In this document: piece after piece, positions 8,891-18,231 of the stretch
Layout: each line of letters begins with the position of its first letter
How positions within the stretch are numbered: the first letter of the stretch is position 1
Program-made: the position numbers and the translations under genes
The notes under the pieces: model-generated
Told to the model about the DNA's origin: nothing
Databases searched by the model: none
Seen by the model: the letters and a program-made list of their open reading frames with translations, nothing else
From: a virus
Length of the DNA stretch: 28,686 nt
IMG/VR virus record: IMGVR_UViG_3300044699_000126
Coordinates: 1-28,686 of that record
Reading direction: 5' to 3' (one strand)

Positions 8891-10473
8891 TCATAGGCTC
8901 GCCGTCGGTTCCAGGTCGAAGTCAAACCCGATGAGCTTCCAGGTGACTGCCCACACGCGAAGCACTGCACGCGGATAGGACAGATAGCGGAAGGTGCCAA
9001 AGAAGCCGAGCTTCACGGTCTGCCCTTGCGTGAAGGTCTGCGCCGGCTGCCACGAGACCGGTGCCTTGCGGCCCATCGAGAAGCCCACGCTGATCGAGAA
9101 GGTGATGTTGTCGTCGCAGACGAACTTGGGCCAGATCTCGCGCATCACCGCCAGACGCCCGTGGTCGATCACGATCTCACCGCGCGACGTTCCCTTCACC
9201 GCCACGCCGATCCGCTCGACGTAGTTGACGGAAGTATCCCCCACGTCCACCGTTTCCCCATTGACTCGAAGGCGCAGGGCCGTCGCCGCCAGCGCCAGGC
9301 CCTCGGAGGCCCGCTCGTAGACGTTGTATTCCCATGTGGTGGGATCCTGCGCGGGCCAGTCACCGATCGCCGCGACCCAGGAGTTGGTGCTCGGCGTGGA
9401 CTTGCTGGGACCGGCAGCGAGGGCGTGGTTATTGTCTTCGAGGTCGCGGATCGCCCAGGTGTCGAACTGCCAATTCCAGACCAGCGCGAGGTTAGTGGCC
9501 ACCGAGCCGCCGGCGGGAAAGCAGATCCAGACTTCCTTGGCATTCATCTTCCGGACAACACGCACTTTGTCGTAAGAGGTGGCAGTCAGTTGCGAGAAGA
9601 ACCAGCGCTTAGTGCGGTCGTATCCTATGCTGGTGACACTCTGGAGATCGTGAACGACGAAGTCGTCGGCGGTAACCTGGAAGACTTTATTGAGGAAGGT
9701 GACGGCGCAGCCTTGCGCCAGAGCGCCGATCTCGGAGAAGACCCGCGGAAGGCCATCACATCCTGACCGCCGATGAAGGTCATTGCCCACGTCTGCACGC
9801 CGGTCATGATCATGAGCTGGTTGCCCACCTGGAGGGCATCGATGATGCGGTCCTCGCCCTCGGAGAGCGAGATCTGCCCGGCGTCGAGCGTCTCATCGGA
9901 CACGTCCCAGGAGGGCGGGATGCCGAGCGGATCGGCGGGATGCGACCACATGATCAACCGGTCGTCGCGCTCGCCCGAGATCGTCACGTCGAGGGCCACG
10001 AGGAACTGCTTGAAGGGGGTGATCACCTTGGCGCGGTGCGTGGCGGGCCAGTTGGGAAGATCGATGAGATCGGTAGCCGCATTCGGCAGATCCCAGTTCT
10101 GCGGAACGTCGACGCCATTGTTCAGGATCAGGTGATCGTTGAACATTCCGCCATTCCAGAAGTCCTGGGTGGTTCCGGTATAGGAACCGGCGAGGCGGGT
10201 AATGTCGGTCACGGTATCGCCCGTAAGAGAGATGACCTGCTGGAGGCCCGTGTAAACCCAGTACCGGCCGATGAGGCTGTGGACGAAGAACAGTCCGTAG
10301 GGAATAGGTGAGCCGGCGAAGTTGATCAGGGTGCGCCAGGAGGGCGCTCGCTGCACGCCTCCGAGTTCGAACTGCACGTTGCGGCAGTCCGACCAGAAGT
10401 TAGGCGGCAGATCGTAGGGGGGCTGGTCGGTGATGAGACCGGTCTTGCCGACGAATTGGACGGGAACGATCAC
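8891..10473 (-). CDS. Tail nozzle / tail tubular B-like protein
   Basis: The gene starts at GTG 10473, overlapping the adaptor stop as GTGA, and ends at 8891. It needs one frame change near 9755, giving about 527 aa. The N-terminus VPVQFVGKTGLITDQPPYDL then FWSDCRNVQFELGGVQRAP is the typical 'LPPxxWxDxxNVxFxxGxxxRxPG' opening of podovirus tail tube or nozzle proteins. The body is beta-rich (WNGGMFNDHLILNNGVDVPQ, RLIMWSHPADPLGIPPSW, LQVGNQLMIMTGVQTWAM). The second half contains WFFSQLTATSYDKV and EVWICFPAGGS, also common in these proteins, and ends FDFDLEPTASL. It would form the distal tail tube below the adaptor, matching the gene order. Confidence 0.75.
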
Positions 10474-11161
10474 GAGAAGACGTCCTCCCGAGCGGCTTGT
10501 CCCAGCATGGCGTCCTCGCCAGAGCCGATGACGACGCGGCGCATGGATTCGAGCCTTGACGTGGTTTCCTGCGCGATACGGCGCCGGGCTTCGGCGCGGT
10601 CCTGCCCGAACTCGGAGGCTCGTTGGGCATCGCGGATATTGCGTGCCACATGCCACCCGGCTTCGGCGATGAGGATGTCCTCGCCCTTGACGCTCCATAT
10701 ATTGGTGCTGCCGGGACCGGAGAGTTCAGTGTCCCGCCGGTAGTAAAAGAACTGGACCGTGTAACTGATATCGGGAGTGGGGTAGAACTGGATCATCGCC
10801 TGACTTGTCCCTTGGAGATTGAAATTGCGGGGCCTGCCCCGCGCGCTCCGGCCCATCGTCTGGATATGCTCCTGGTAGCCGCCGTACACTTTCACCGGAT
10901 TCGCGTAGTATTTTTCGTCGGCGGTCGCCTTCACGATATAAACGATGTCATCGGCCATCTCAATGAAGTTGTCCGGCGTCTGGAGCCACTGTTCCCCGGC
11001 AAGGCTTCCGTATTCGATTGACTTTGCAGGAACCAGGGATAGGGCGGGGTCTTCTCGAGGACGCGCTGCGCCTGTCGGATCTCCGAGTAGATCATGTTGT
11101 CGATGTCGGTGCGCTGGCCCAAGCGCCCGGCGAGCAGCGATTTCATATCATCGAGGGTCAT
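10470..11161 (-). CDS. Head-tail adaptor / tail tubular A-like protein
   Basis: ATG 11161 begins MTLDDMKSLLAGRLGQRTD, followed by IYSEIRQAQRVLEKTPPYPW; this is the helical opening of phage adaptor proteins of the P22 gp4 / tail tubular A type. A frame change near 10995 leads to LQTPDNFIEMADDIVYIV, YYANPVKVYGGYQEHIQT, a beta section (MIQFYPTPDISYTVQFFYYR) and a C-terminal helical part ending EDAMLGQAAREDVFS, about 230 aa. Position directly before the nozzle gene and after a tail protein supports the call. The protein would connect the portal to the tail. Confidence 0.7.
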
Positions 11162-11165
11162 ATCG

Positions 11166-11887
11166 TCACCACCCGAATTCCAGGACGATGCAGTAACCCG
11201 AACCGCCGGTGCCGCCGGGGTTGCCGTTGGTGCCGTCGCAACTGCCGCCGCCGCCGCCGCCGCCCGAGTTGGCCTGCGAGGCTTGCCCTCCGCGCGCACC
11301 GCCGCTGCCGCCGCCGAGGCTCCCAAGGAGCGTGGCACCGACGACCGGGGGACTGCCGGACTGGCCGTCTCCGCCGGCGAACTTGATGTCTCCTACGTTG
11401 TTGGTGAGCGGACTAGCCACTCCACCGAAGTATTGAGGCGAGCCGCCGCTCAAGCCCTTGATGCCGAGGCATTGGGTGACCGAACCGGCGGTCACGAAGC
11501 TGGTGTCACCGCCGTCAGATCCTGCCGCAGCCGCTGCTCCTGCTGCCCCTCCCCCGCCGATCGTCACTGTGGCGCTCGAGATAGCGGAGACATCGAGCCA
11601 CTTGATGCCGGTACCGCCGCCTGAGCCGCCGCCGCCCGAGTACCCGGCCGCCTGGCCGCCGCTGCCGCCCGCGCCCCCGCCGAGGCAGTAGATGATGACT
11701 TTCTTCACGTTGGCCGGGCGGGTCCATGTTCCCGAAGCGGTAAAAGTCTGATCGACTTCATGAAGGTAATGCTCTGCATCACCGTCTTGATCAGGCGGAT
11801 GTGGTCGTCGCCCGAGGAGACGGCGTCGGTGGAGAGCGGATTGGTGGGGACCAGATCCCCGATGCCCGTGCCTGTTTCAAGCCCCAT
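11166..11887 (-). CDS. Glycine-rich tail fibre / tip protein
   Basis: The gene starts at ATG 11887, overlapping the glycosyltransferase end. The first 43 residues, with MGLETGTGIGDLVPTNPL and SSGDDHIRLIKTVMQSI, match the conserved N-terminus of many phage collar or tail fibre proteins ('GDDHxRLxKxxx'). A one-base frameshift near 11760 then gives DQTFTASGTWTRPANVKKV, the well-known 'FTxSGTWTxPxxV' module, and a long glycine-rich domain (GGGAGGSGGQAAGYSGGGG) ending GGSGYCIVLEFGW. Glycine-rich adhesin domains of this layout are used for host binding. About 240 aa. Without the frame correction the two halves appear as unrelated ORFs. Confidence 0.75.
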
Positions 11888-12568
11888 GCGTTACCTCCTC
11901 CGCAGCGCGCCCTTCGTAAATGACTGTGGTATTGTCCACTCTATGTTCCTCGTAGCGAGGAAGCGAATACATCTTGTTGCCCCAATGGCCGACCAGTGCG
12001 CTCGTGTCGTGGTCGACCCAGATGGGGATGCCTGCTTGCTCGAGCTTCTCGCAGAAGCCCCAGTCTTCCCCCTGCCACCGCTGTTCCTCCTCGATCCACT
12101 TCACCGGAAACCACGGCTTCTTGATGTCATGAAACACCGTCGACTTGATCATCATGACGCCGGTACCGACGCGCCAGACCTTCTCGAGGCCCGTGGTCCG
12201 CTCGCAGGGGATGAGCTTGCCGGCTTCGTCGATCCCTTGCAGGCGGTCTCCATCGGCGGATCCACCTTCGTCGCGATGTTACAGGCGACGACTGCCCGCT
12301 GGTGAGTGAGCAGCCGCGCGACGACGGAGGCCGGGAACGATTGATCGGTGTCGATGAACAGTAAGTGGGTGAAGGAGTACTTCAACGCCATCTCGCCGAA
12401 GTGCTGGCGCGCCGCCCACAGCATGGAGGTCTTGTGGTTCAAGACCGCCATCTCGATTTGAGGCTCGTGGCGCATCGTCTGGGTGAGCATGTTGCACATG
12501 GCCATCCCAAATTGATCCGACCAGTGGCCTGTGGTGGGAAACCCGACCAACACTTTGGCTGAGATCAC
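11877..12568 (-). CDS. GT-A type glycosyltransferase-like protein
   Basis: The best start is GTG 12568 behind GGGAG; MCP ends 24 bases upstream. It needs one frame change near 12245 and gives about 230 aa. The N-terminus VLVGFPTTGHWSDQFGMAM resembles the first strand of a GT-A fold. SFTHLLFIDTDQSFP carries the DxD metal-site motif at residues 73-75. VWRVGTGVMMIK is followed by the acceptor-side motif QGEDWGFCEKLEQAGIPIW and a late His (ALVGHWG). This is the usual order for family-2-like transferases. A phage copy between capsid and tail genes could glycosylate capsid or fibre proteins or host polymers; the target is not evident. Confidence 0.7.
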
Positions 12569-12591
12569 GCGAGTTGTCTCCCGGCTTCGAG

Positions 12592-13811
12592 TTAGATGAC
12601 CACCATATTGCCGATGTAGGCGCAGGTTTCCTCGGCGAGCACCTCGAGTCCGCACTCGGTGAGCCAGCCGTCGATGATCGAGTCGGTGCCCTTGTCCTGT
12701 TGATCCTCCATCAGCTTGGTATCGCGGAGGAAGCGGTACTTCAGCACCGTGGGATCGAGGATGAAGGCGGAGTTCGTATATTGCGCGTGGACGTTCATGA
12801 GCGGGTGCGTCTTGAACCCGATCTGCCCCTGCGGCAGGGTCCAAACGTTGAGGTTCATGCCGAACATCTTGACCACACCGTCCTGGTTGATGACCGAATC
12901 GGTCTTGGCCAGTTTGTTCAGCGAGTTCAGGAAGCCGTTGCCGCAGAACGCGATTCTCTGATCGCCGGCGCGGGTATCCCAGTTCCAGATCGGATACGTC
13001 GCATCCATGAAGGTGCTCGTCGTGATGCCGGTCGACGACTGGAAGATGGTGACGTTCGAAGTGATGAACGATCTCAGACCCGCCCGTAGTGCGCGGTCAG
13101 GTTGCCGGTGGCTTGCGGCGAGGGATCGACAACTTCCGATGCCGAGCCCGTAAAGGAACTGCATCTCGATGTCGCGGCCGTGAGCGAAAGTAGCCCTCTC
13201 CCGGTCGTTCTTATAGGCATCGCCGGTGCGGGCAAAGGTCTTATCCGCGGTGCCCGTAACGGCCCAATTCGTGCGGAAGATCTGGCAGTAGTTGGTGTAC
13301 TTGGTCGGGTTGTTCGACACCGCTGCTGGGCGGGTCGAACCTTCTCCAAAGGCCGTGCCGAGCGCGGTCAGGAAGGTGAAGCCGGTGGTGAGGGCCACAG
13401 GAGTCGGTACCGAACTGGCCGCGCTTGAGCACAACCGTCGTGTCGGAGGTGACCTGACGAGACGAGGGCGATCTCGACGTTGGCCGCCACGTAGGAAACT
13501 GGCTCGGTGGTACCGATCGAGTCGACCTTGATCAGTTGGTTGGGCCGGAGCGCGAGGGCGCCGCCGGTCACGGTGAGCGTTTGTGAGGTGGTGATAAAGG
13601 CAGCGGTCAGCGTCAGGCGGATGACGGTGTTGCGCTCGTTCCACCACGAGAATTGCGGATCAGTTACAGAGGAGCTGCCGAGCTTCTCGGTGAGGGCAAA
13701 CAGCGGCGACTTGCCGTTGGGGTTGAGGAAGAGGATCGTCTCCCGGAAAGACTTAGGGCGTTCGTCGGTGCCCCAGTCATCAGTGGCGCGAACGCCTGCG
13801 AAAAATGCCAT
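12592..13811 (-). CDS. Major capsid protein, SU10 / DUF5309-like
   Basis: ATG 13811 lies 7 bases after a strong AGGAGAA site. The start MAFFAGVRATDDWGTDERPK, then SFRETILFLNPNGKSPLFAL, matches the SU10-type major capsid family (HK97 fold, formerly DUF5309). The body reads DPQFSWWNERNTVIRL, TLTVTGGALALRPNQLIKVD, VVLKRGQFGTDS, TKYTNYCQIFRTNWAVTG, RATFAHGRDIEMQFLYGLG, TNSAFILDPTVLKYRFLRD, and ends TCAYIGNMVVI. At least four indels break it (near 13459, 13405, 13130 and 13085); corrected length is about 406 aa. It would form the head shell. Position after the scaffold-like gene is classical. Confidence 0.85.
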
Positions 13812-13835
13812 TGAAGTTCTCCTGGTTCGAGAGCC

Positions 13836-14882
13836 CTAGCGGCCACCGCGCGCGAAGTTCACCATATCCGCGAACACGTTGGGTTGCGGAGAGGGTGACG
13901 GGGCTACGCTGCCGGGTCCAAGCGGGGTGCGGGCAACGATATTCGAGTTGCCGTTCTGATACCCGTTTTGGTATTGGGGCTGGGCCGCAGGAGGCTGGGG
14001 AGCATTGGGTGCTGGGGCATTGGTGGAGGGAGACAAGCCGAGCATATTGCGTACCAATATGCCGATCTCCCGGGTGGCGATGTCCCGGGTGAGTCCCGGA
14101 TTACCGCGGTTGGCCTGTATGTACAGGGCGGAAATTCTGTCGATCTCGTGCTTGGGCACTTGCCGCAAGTCCTGGTTGACGGTGAAGAAATCGTTCTCGG
14201 CCTGATGCACGGCAAACATCTGCTGGATGGTCGACTGAACCACATGCGCCATCTGCTGCGCGGATCTGCGGGTGCTCGGCGATGATCTGCGGCATCTGCT
14301 GCTGGAGCGTGGCGACGGTCGCCTCGTAGGCGTTGAGCGTGATGTCGGCCGCCATATCGGGAGCACGCGCTCGGGCTCGGTCGCCATCATCAGCGCGCGA
14401 TCGGGGGTGAGTTGATAAGAAGAAGCAATCTGCTGGCGCACCGTGTCGCGAACCTGCGCGTGTTGAGCCGCCTGCTGCTGCTGCGTCATGGGCGGCGCTT
14501 GCTGCTGGTATGGCTGCGGAGCTTGCTGTTGATATTGCGGCTGCGCCTGCTGCTGACCCGGCTGCGCTGGTCGCTGCTGCTGCTGGAATTGCGGGGGAGG
14601 AGGAGCACCGTTGACGGGGGCACCTTTCCCGATTGAGGGCACGACGGGCTGCGGGGGCTTGGTCTCGGCCGGCCCTCGGGCGTGGCCCATGATGTCGGCA
14701 AGCACCGACTCCTGGCGGGCCGCGGTTTCTTTGCCAGGCGCGCTCGAAGGAGATGAAGAGGCGGAACTGTCTGATGACGGCGGAGCGGAGGTACCGCCGC
14801 CGCCAAGATCCGCCCCTCCCCCCTCGGCCTCGGCCGAGAGAAGCCCTAACTCCATTTCATCAAATCTACTCTTCTTCCACAT
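13836..14882 (-). CDS. Scaffold-like Gln/Pro-rich protein
   Basis: The gene lies between the portal side and the major capsid gene. The start is ATG 14882 or the internal ATG 14855. It has an acidic/Gly/Ser N-terminus, a long low-complexity Gln/Pro/Ala region (QQQQRPAQPGQQQAQPQ), then a helical core: VRDTVRQQIASSYQLTPDRA and QQMAHVVQSTIQQMFAVHQA. An out-of-frame block from about 14357 to 14265 is bracketed by two compensating indels and should read MAADITLNAYEATVATLQQQ. The C-terminus is DIATREIGILVRNMLGL plus an Asn/Pro/Gln tail ending MVNFARGGR. Long helices flanked by disordered tails and the position favour a scaffolding protein; I see no protease motif. Confidence 0.6.
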   Translation of the reverse strand: MWKKSRFDEMELGLLSAEAEGGGADLGGGGTSAPPSSDSSASSSPSSAPGKETAARQESVLADIMGHARGPAETKPPQPVVPSIGKGAPVNGAPPPPQFQQQQRPAQPGQQQAQPQYQQQAPQPYQQQAPPMTQQQQAAQHAQVRDTVRQQIASSYQLTPDRALMMATEPERVLPIWRPTSRSTPTRRPSPRSSSRCRRSSPSTRRSAQQMAHVVQSTIQQMFAVHQAENDFFTVNQDLRQVPKHEIDRISALYIQANRGNPGLTRDIATREIGILVRNMLGLSPSTNAPAPNAPQPPAAQPQYQNGYQNGNSNIVARTPLGPGSVAPSPSPQPNVFADMVNFARGGR

Positions 14883-15201
14883 TTTCGATTTCTCGCTTCA
14901 GTACTTCGATGGCGTTGCGCCAGTTTTCGGCGAGTCGCTCGGGAGCTTGCCGGGCCATGTCAAGCCCCTCGCAATATCCCTGGAGGATGGCGGACTGCTG
15001 GAGCTGCTCTCCCACCAGGGGCTTAGTCGCAAGCTCATCGCGCTTATAACGAAGAATGGCTCCGAGCTCACGGCGCAATATACGCCAGCCTGGGTGCTGC
15101 TCAAGACTTTCAAGGTGCGTGACGTCATTGCGGTGCTCCGCCAGCTCCGTTGACCATGCTTGCAATCGCTGCTGTCGGACTTGTTCCGGGGTATCCGCCA
15201 C
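14866..15201 (-). CDS. Small helical protein downstream of portal, 111 aa
   Basis: An intact open frame starting at ATG 15201, overlapping the last 77 bases of the portal gene, and overlapping the next gene by 17 bases. The sequence is charged and helical: EQVRQQRLQAWSTELAEHRN, then SLEQHPGWRILRRELGAIL and LATKPLVGEQLQQSAILQGY, ending IENVEEE. The 'HPGW+xLxxEL' core followed by a long basic/acidic helix is a pattern of small proteins often encoded just after podovirus portals. No function is known to me. Confidence 0.65.
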   Translation of the reverse strand: MADTPEQVRQQRLQAWSTELAEHRNDVTHLESLEQHPGWRILRRELGAILRYKRDELATKPLVGEQLQQSAILQGYCEGLDMARQAPERLAENWRNAIEVLKREIENVEEE

Positions 15202-17062
15202 CGCCTTCGCCTCCCATTGCCTGCCCCGCGGGGACTAGATTTCCGGCCTGCGCCTGCTGCATCGCCGCCTCATCCGGAGTGATCCGGAACTGCGTGATGT
15301 TCTTCAAACCCGCCAGACTTGCCATGTGCCCGAAGATGCGCGAGATGTCGTACTGCTGGGCGATCTGCGGGTTCTTGCCGATCACCGAGAAGATCTCTTT
15401 CCACAGCGTGGCCTGCGCGAACCGGTCTACCGGGCAGCGTGCCGTCGACGGGCACGTAGTCGAATTCGCCGGTGATCATCGTCTTATCGACCGTTGACGA
15501 ACTTGGTGCCCTGCATCAGGTCGCCGGCGATGCGGAACATCTTCTCCTGGTCGTAGAACTGTTGTAAGTTCGCCACCATTTTGCGGCTTAACGCGACCCA
15601 GCCCAGCGCCGAGGCGAAGTCGCAGAATGTCTTCATGCGGTTCGCCCCCTGCGCGGCGGCGGTCGTACCTCGGTCGCCGTTTTCGCCCACGCCCGAGCGA
15701 ACCCATGAGGGAATCGTTCGAGCCCGGTGATCTGCTGCATCAGCCCTTCGGTGAACTGCGTGTCCGAGAGATGCCCGCGCGTCGGATCGACGTTCATCAG
15801 CTCGGCGACGGCGGAGCGCACGTCGGTGCCATAGCCTGTGCCGGGGCGCATGCGGACGATCCGTCCGGGTCCGCCGTCGATCAAGTCTTTCACATTGATG
15901 CGGTCGGGATCGATGATGAGGTTGCCGTTGAGCGAACGCCGCACCGAGAACATGTGCGTGTTGTAGAGCCAGTTGATCACGTCGTTCAGCGGCTTGGTGA
16001 CTTCCATCATGCCGCGCGTCGACGAGTCGTAGCCATCGGTCTCCCACGCAATCGCGTCGTAGGGGAACTTACAATGCCGCAGCCCGAGCGGCGAAGCCTT
16101 GATGATGACCGAGTTATTCGCCACCAGAATTCCCACTTCTGGTAGTACTTGCCGGGGAGCTTCCACGCCTCCGGCACCACGTTAACGACGACGCGGAAGA
16201 TGCCTACCTTGCCGCCCTTGAGATCCTTGGGATCCCAGACCTTCTCGGCGGCGAGCATGTTATCGCGCGAGCCTGCCGTCGACGGAGCCATGTTGTTGCC
16301 GCCCACGCCCATGCCGCCCTCGAGTTGGTCGAGGTTGAACAGATCCCACTCGTTCTTCATCGAGCGGAGGCGTTCCAAACCCATCATCATCGTGTGGCCG
16401 CAGAACTCGCCATCCTGGAAGTTGACGAGGGGGACGCCGGGGTCCGGATACCAATCGTAGGGCCGGACGTTGGTGAGCCGGTTACCGCAGTAACCTTCCA
16501 CGCGCTCTTCCACCAGTTCCCATTTCGGATCCGCACCGAGGTCGATGCCGCCGAGCGTGGGCGCTATCGGGACGTACTCACTGAAGATTTGATATTCCTT
16601 GGCGTAGTCCGAGCCGACGACGCCGCAGCCGTATTTAATTGCGTCTAATAACCAAATAAATTGATTCGATGCCATGTCCCCAATGTCTTGGTTATAGCCC
16701 ATTAAGGCTTCTAAACACTGGGTACTTTGCTCGGTCTCGCCGTGGCGCCCCTTGAACATCCACACTGGATCTCTTCCGAGGAAGACACTCGTCGCATATG
16801 TATGACTGGTAAGGGCTAACGCGTACGAGTACGGGAGCGTCACTTCGCTGAACTGACTTGCCGATCCCTGTTCCCTAGCACGTTGTTTCTTGGCAGAAGC
16901 TTCAGTAATAGGTAGATAACTTCTAAACAAATCCTCAGCGATTTTCCATTTATCATGCCTTGAAGACATGCGATTTCTGGAAGAACTGAACATGTGAAGG
17001 AGCTTATCCAGCACTTCCTCGTGAGTCTCGGAATCGAAAGGAATTTTGAATTTTCCGGTCAT
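15125..17062 (-). CDS. Portal protein (frameshifted)
   Basis: ATG 17062 overlaps the upstream micro-gene's stop (ATGA) behind GGGGGAA. The first ~310 residues are intact: LHMFSSSRNRMSSRHDKWKI, LPYSYALALTSHTYATSVFL, GDMASNQFIWLLDAIKYGCG and VRPYDWYPDPGVPLVNFQDG (the 'D-x-x-x-DP' element typical of portals). Frame changes follow near 16138 (into LVANNSVIIKASPLGL and NDVINWLYNTHMFSVRRSLN), near 15690 (GANRMKTFCDFASALGW), near 15490 (MITGEFDYVPVDGTLP) and near 15430 (WKEIFSVIGKNPQIAQQY). Corrected length is about 645 aa, usual for podovirus portals. It forms the dodecameric DNA channel at the head vertex. Confidence 0.85.
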
Positions 17063-17136
17063 GAGAGTTCCCCCAGGAAGAAGGCCATCGAAGCCAGAGC
17101 CATGATGGCGAGCAGGAGTGCATCGAAGTTGCTCAC
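17059..17136 (-). CDS. 25-residue membrane micro-protein
   Basis: A GTG-started frame of 25 codons, overlapping its upstream neighbour's stop (GTGA) and the portal start (ATGA). The product begins VSNFDALLLAIMALASMAFF and ends LGELS: one hydrophobic helix with almost no soluble part. The exact stop/start overlaps on both sides are the main evidence. Function unknown; a lysis or membrane role is possible. Confidence 0.5.
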   Translation of the reverse strand: MSNFDALLLAIMALASMAFFLGELS

Positions 17137-17276
17137 TTCCGAAGCTCCACGATCAGATAGATGATCCCCAGCAGAATGACCACGAGCACGGCAATCTCCG
17201 GCCACGACAGCTCGCGGCGCCACATCGGCTCGAGGCCCTTCAAATCTTGGAAGCGGAGAGGTGATCTCAATCCCAT
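17133..17276 (-). CDS. 47-residue single-pass membrane protein
   Basis: ATG 17276 to TGA 17133. The N-terminal 28 residues are polar and basic (MGLRSPLRFQDLKGLEPMWR), then one membrane span (PEIAVLVVILLGIIYLIV) and a short basic end ELRK. It sits between a two-span membrane protein and the 25-residue micro-protein, all translationally coupled to the portal gene. It could belong to the lysis module; this is inferred from position only. Confidence 0.55.
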   Translation of the reverse strand: MGLRSPLRFQDLKGLEPMWRRELSWPEIAVLVVILLGIIYLIVELRK

Positions 17277-17330
17277 ATAGGAAATCCATCTTAGCCGAGA
17301 TTCGTGGATAAGCGCTCGCTTTTTGCATAA

Positions 17331-17531
17331 TTACCGCGCAGGGAACAGCCTCCCGCCGCCGCCGACCCCGAGTTGATGGCTGATGAACAGGAGCAGGATG
17401 ATCAGCAAAATCGCCCCGACAATCCAGACGATCGGCTGCGGCAGCGCGAACTTCACGCAGACCCACCACAAACCGTACCCGACGACGGCGAACACGATGA
17501 TGTAAATGATCAACTGAATTAACGCATCCAA
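17331..17531 (-). CDS. Two-span small membrane protein, holin-like
   Basis: ATG 17531 follows AAGGAGGT by seven bases. The 66-aa product starts MDALIQLIIYIIVFAVVGYG, with a first span to about residue 24, a short loop with WVCVKFALPQP, a second span IVWIVGAILLIILLLFI, and a Gly-rich end GVGGGGRLFPAR. Small two-span proteins with 'W-x-x-x-K-F-x-L-P-Q-P' loops are common in phage genomes and are usually annotated hypothetical or holin-like. No endolysin is visible beside it. Confidence 0.65.
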   Translation of the reverse strand: MDALIQLIIYIIVFAVVGYGLWWVCVKFALPQPIVWIVGAILLIILLLFISHQLGVGGGGRLFPAR

Positions 17532-17550
17532 TTGGCACCTCCTTCGGTGG

Positions 17551-17556
17551 CATAAT
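17551..17556 (+). promoter_or_regulatory. Possible -10 element of HNH gene B
   Basis: CATAAT is followed by GAATCGAGCCG. The same ATCGAGCCG downstream text occurs after the TAGAAT before HNH gene C, then GTGTTG in both. No clear -35. Confidence 0.4.
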
Positions 17557-17626
17557 GAATCGAGCCGAGAGGCGTGTTGCAGCGCCCCCCGACTCTGACC
17601 GATCCGACCTTTTCCGAGGAGGCCGA

Positions 17627-18226
17627 ATGGCTACAAGAGATGGTAAATCGCTTCCACCCGTTCCTGTAAGGACCGTCGAAAAATACTGGCTGCTCATCAA
17701 GCGAAGCACAGAAACAGAGTGCTGGATTTGGACGGGTCACTTGACCCCAGCCGGATACGGAAACATCAGTATCGGGCCAAGAGGCAACGCTCGAAACGTG
17801 TTGGTCCACCGGCTGTCTTACTTCCTCCACACCGGGGAAGATCCGGGTAGCCGGTTCGTGCTGCATCGCTGCGACACTCCCGCTTGCGTGCGTCCTGACC
17901 ACCTTTTTTTGGGTAGTCAAGCGGACAATGTCCACGATTGCATGGCTAAGGGACGCTTCCCGTCGGGGGATAGCCACTACTTCCGGAAGCGCCCGGAGCT
18001 TGTGCCGCGCGGCGACAATCACTACAACCACACGAAGCCTGAGCTTATACGGCACGGGGAGCAACTCTGGAATGCCTCGTTTAAAGACGCTCAGGTCGTC
18101 GAGATTCGAGCGATGTATGCCACCGGCTTGTGGTCCCACAACAAACTCGCCGCCAAGTTTGGCGTTTCCAAATGCGTCATCGGACAGATACTCCGCCGAA
18201 GAACCTATAAGCACATCGTGCCCTGA
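17627..18226 (+). CDS. HNH homing endonuclease B with C-terminal HTH
   Basis: Start chosen at ATG 17627 because GAGGAGG lies five bases upstream; an in-frame ATG at 17555 overlaps the -10-like element and is less likely. The 199-aa product has TECWIWTGHLTPAGYG near residue 30, the HNH_3 core VHRLSYFLH (His 61) and VLHRCDTPACVRPDHLFLG (His 80, Cys 82, Cys 87, His 92), then QADNVHDCMAKGR. The C-terminus is a helix-turn-helix (LAAKFGVSKCVIGQILRR) giving site specificity. It is intact, and sits between large terminase (ends six bases away on the other strand) and the membrane-protein cluster. It is paralogous to HNH gene D. Confidence 0.9.
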   Translation: MATRDGKSLPPVPVRTVEKYWLLIKRSTETECWIWTGHLTPAGYGNISIGPRGNARNVLVHRLSYFLHTGEDPGSRFVLHRCDTPACVRPDHLFLGSQADNVHDCMAKGRFPSGDSHYFRKRPELVPRGDNHYNHTKPELIRHGEQLWNASFKDAQVVEIRAMYATGLWSHNKLAAKFGVSKCVIGQILRRRTYKHIVP

Positions 18227-18231
18227 TCGGT

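Noticed and set aside
11205-11330. Possible CRISPR or tandem array from repetitive GCCGCC text
   Set aside because: It is glycine-codon repetition in the tail protein, with no constant repeat and spacer structure.
11094-11691. Plus-strand Pro-rich frames opposite the glycine-rich tail protein
   Set aside because: Poly-Pro is simply the complement of GGN codons; the minus strand carries the known FTASGTW tail module.
13102-13428. Plus-strand frame opposite the capsid gene
   Set aside because: The minus strand encodes capsid family sequence through this stretch once frame changes are allowed.
17059-17709. 216-codon minus-strand frame spanning the membrane cluster
   Set aside because: It crosses three short genes in other frames that have stop/start overlaps or RBS; only its last 25 codons match a real gene.
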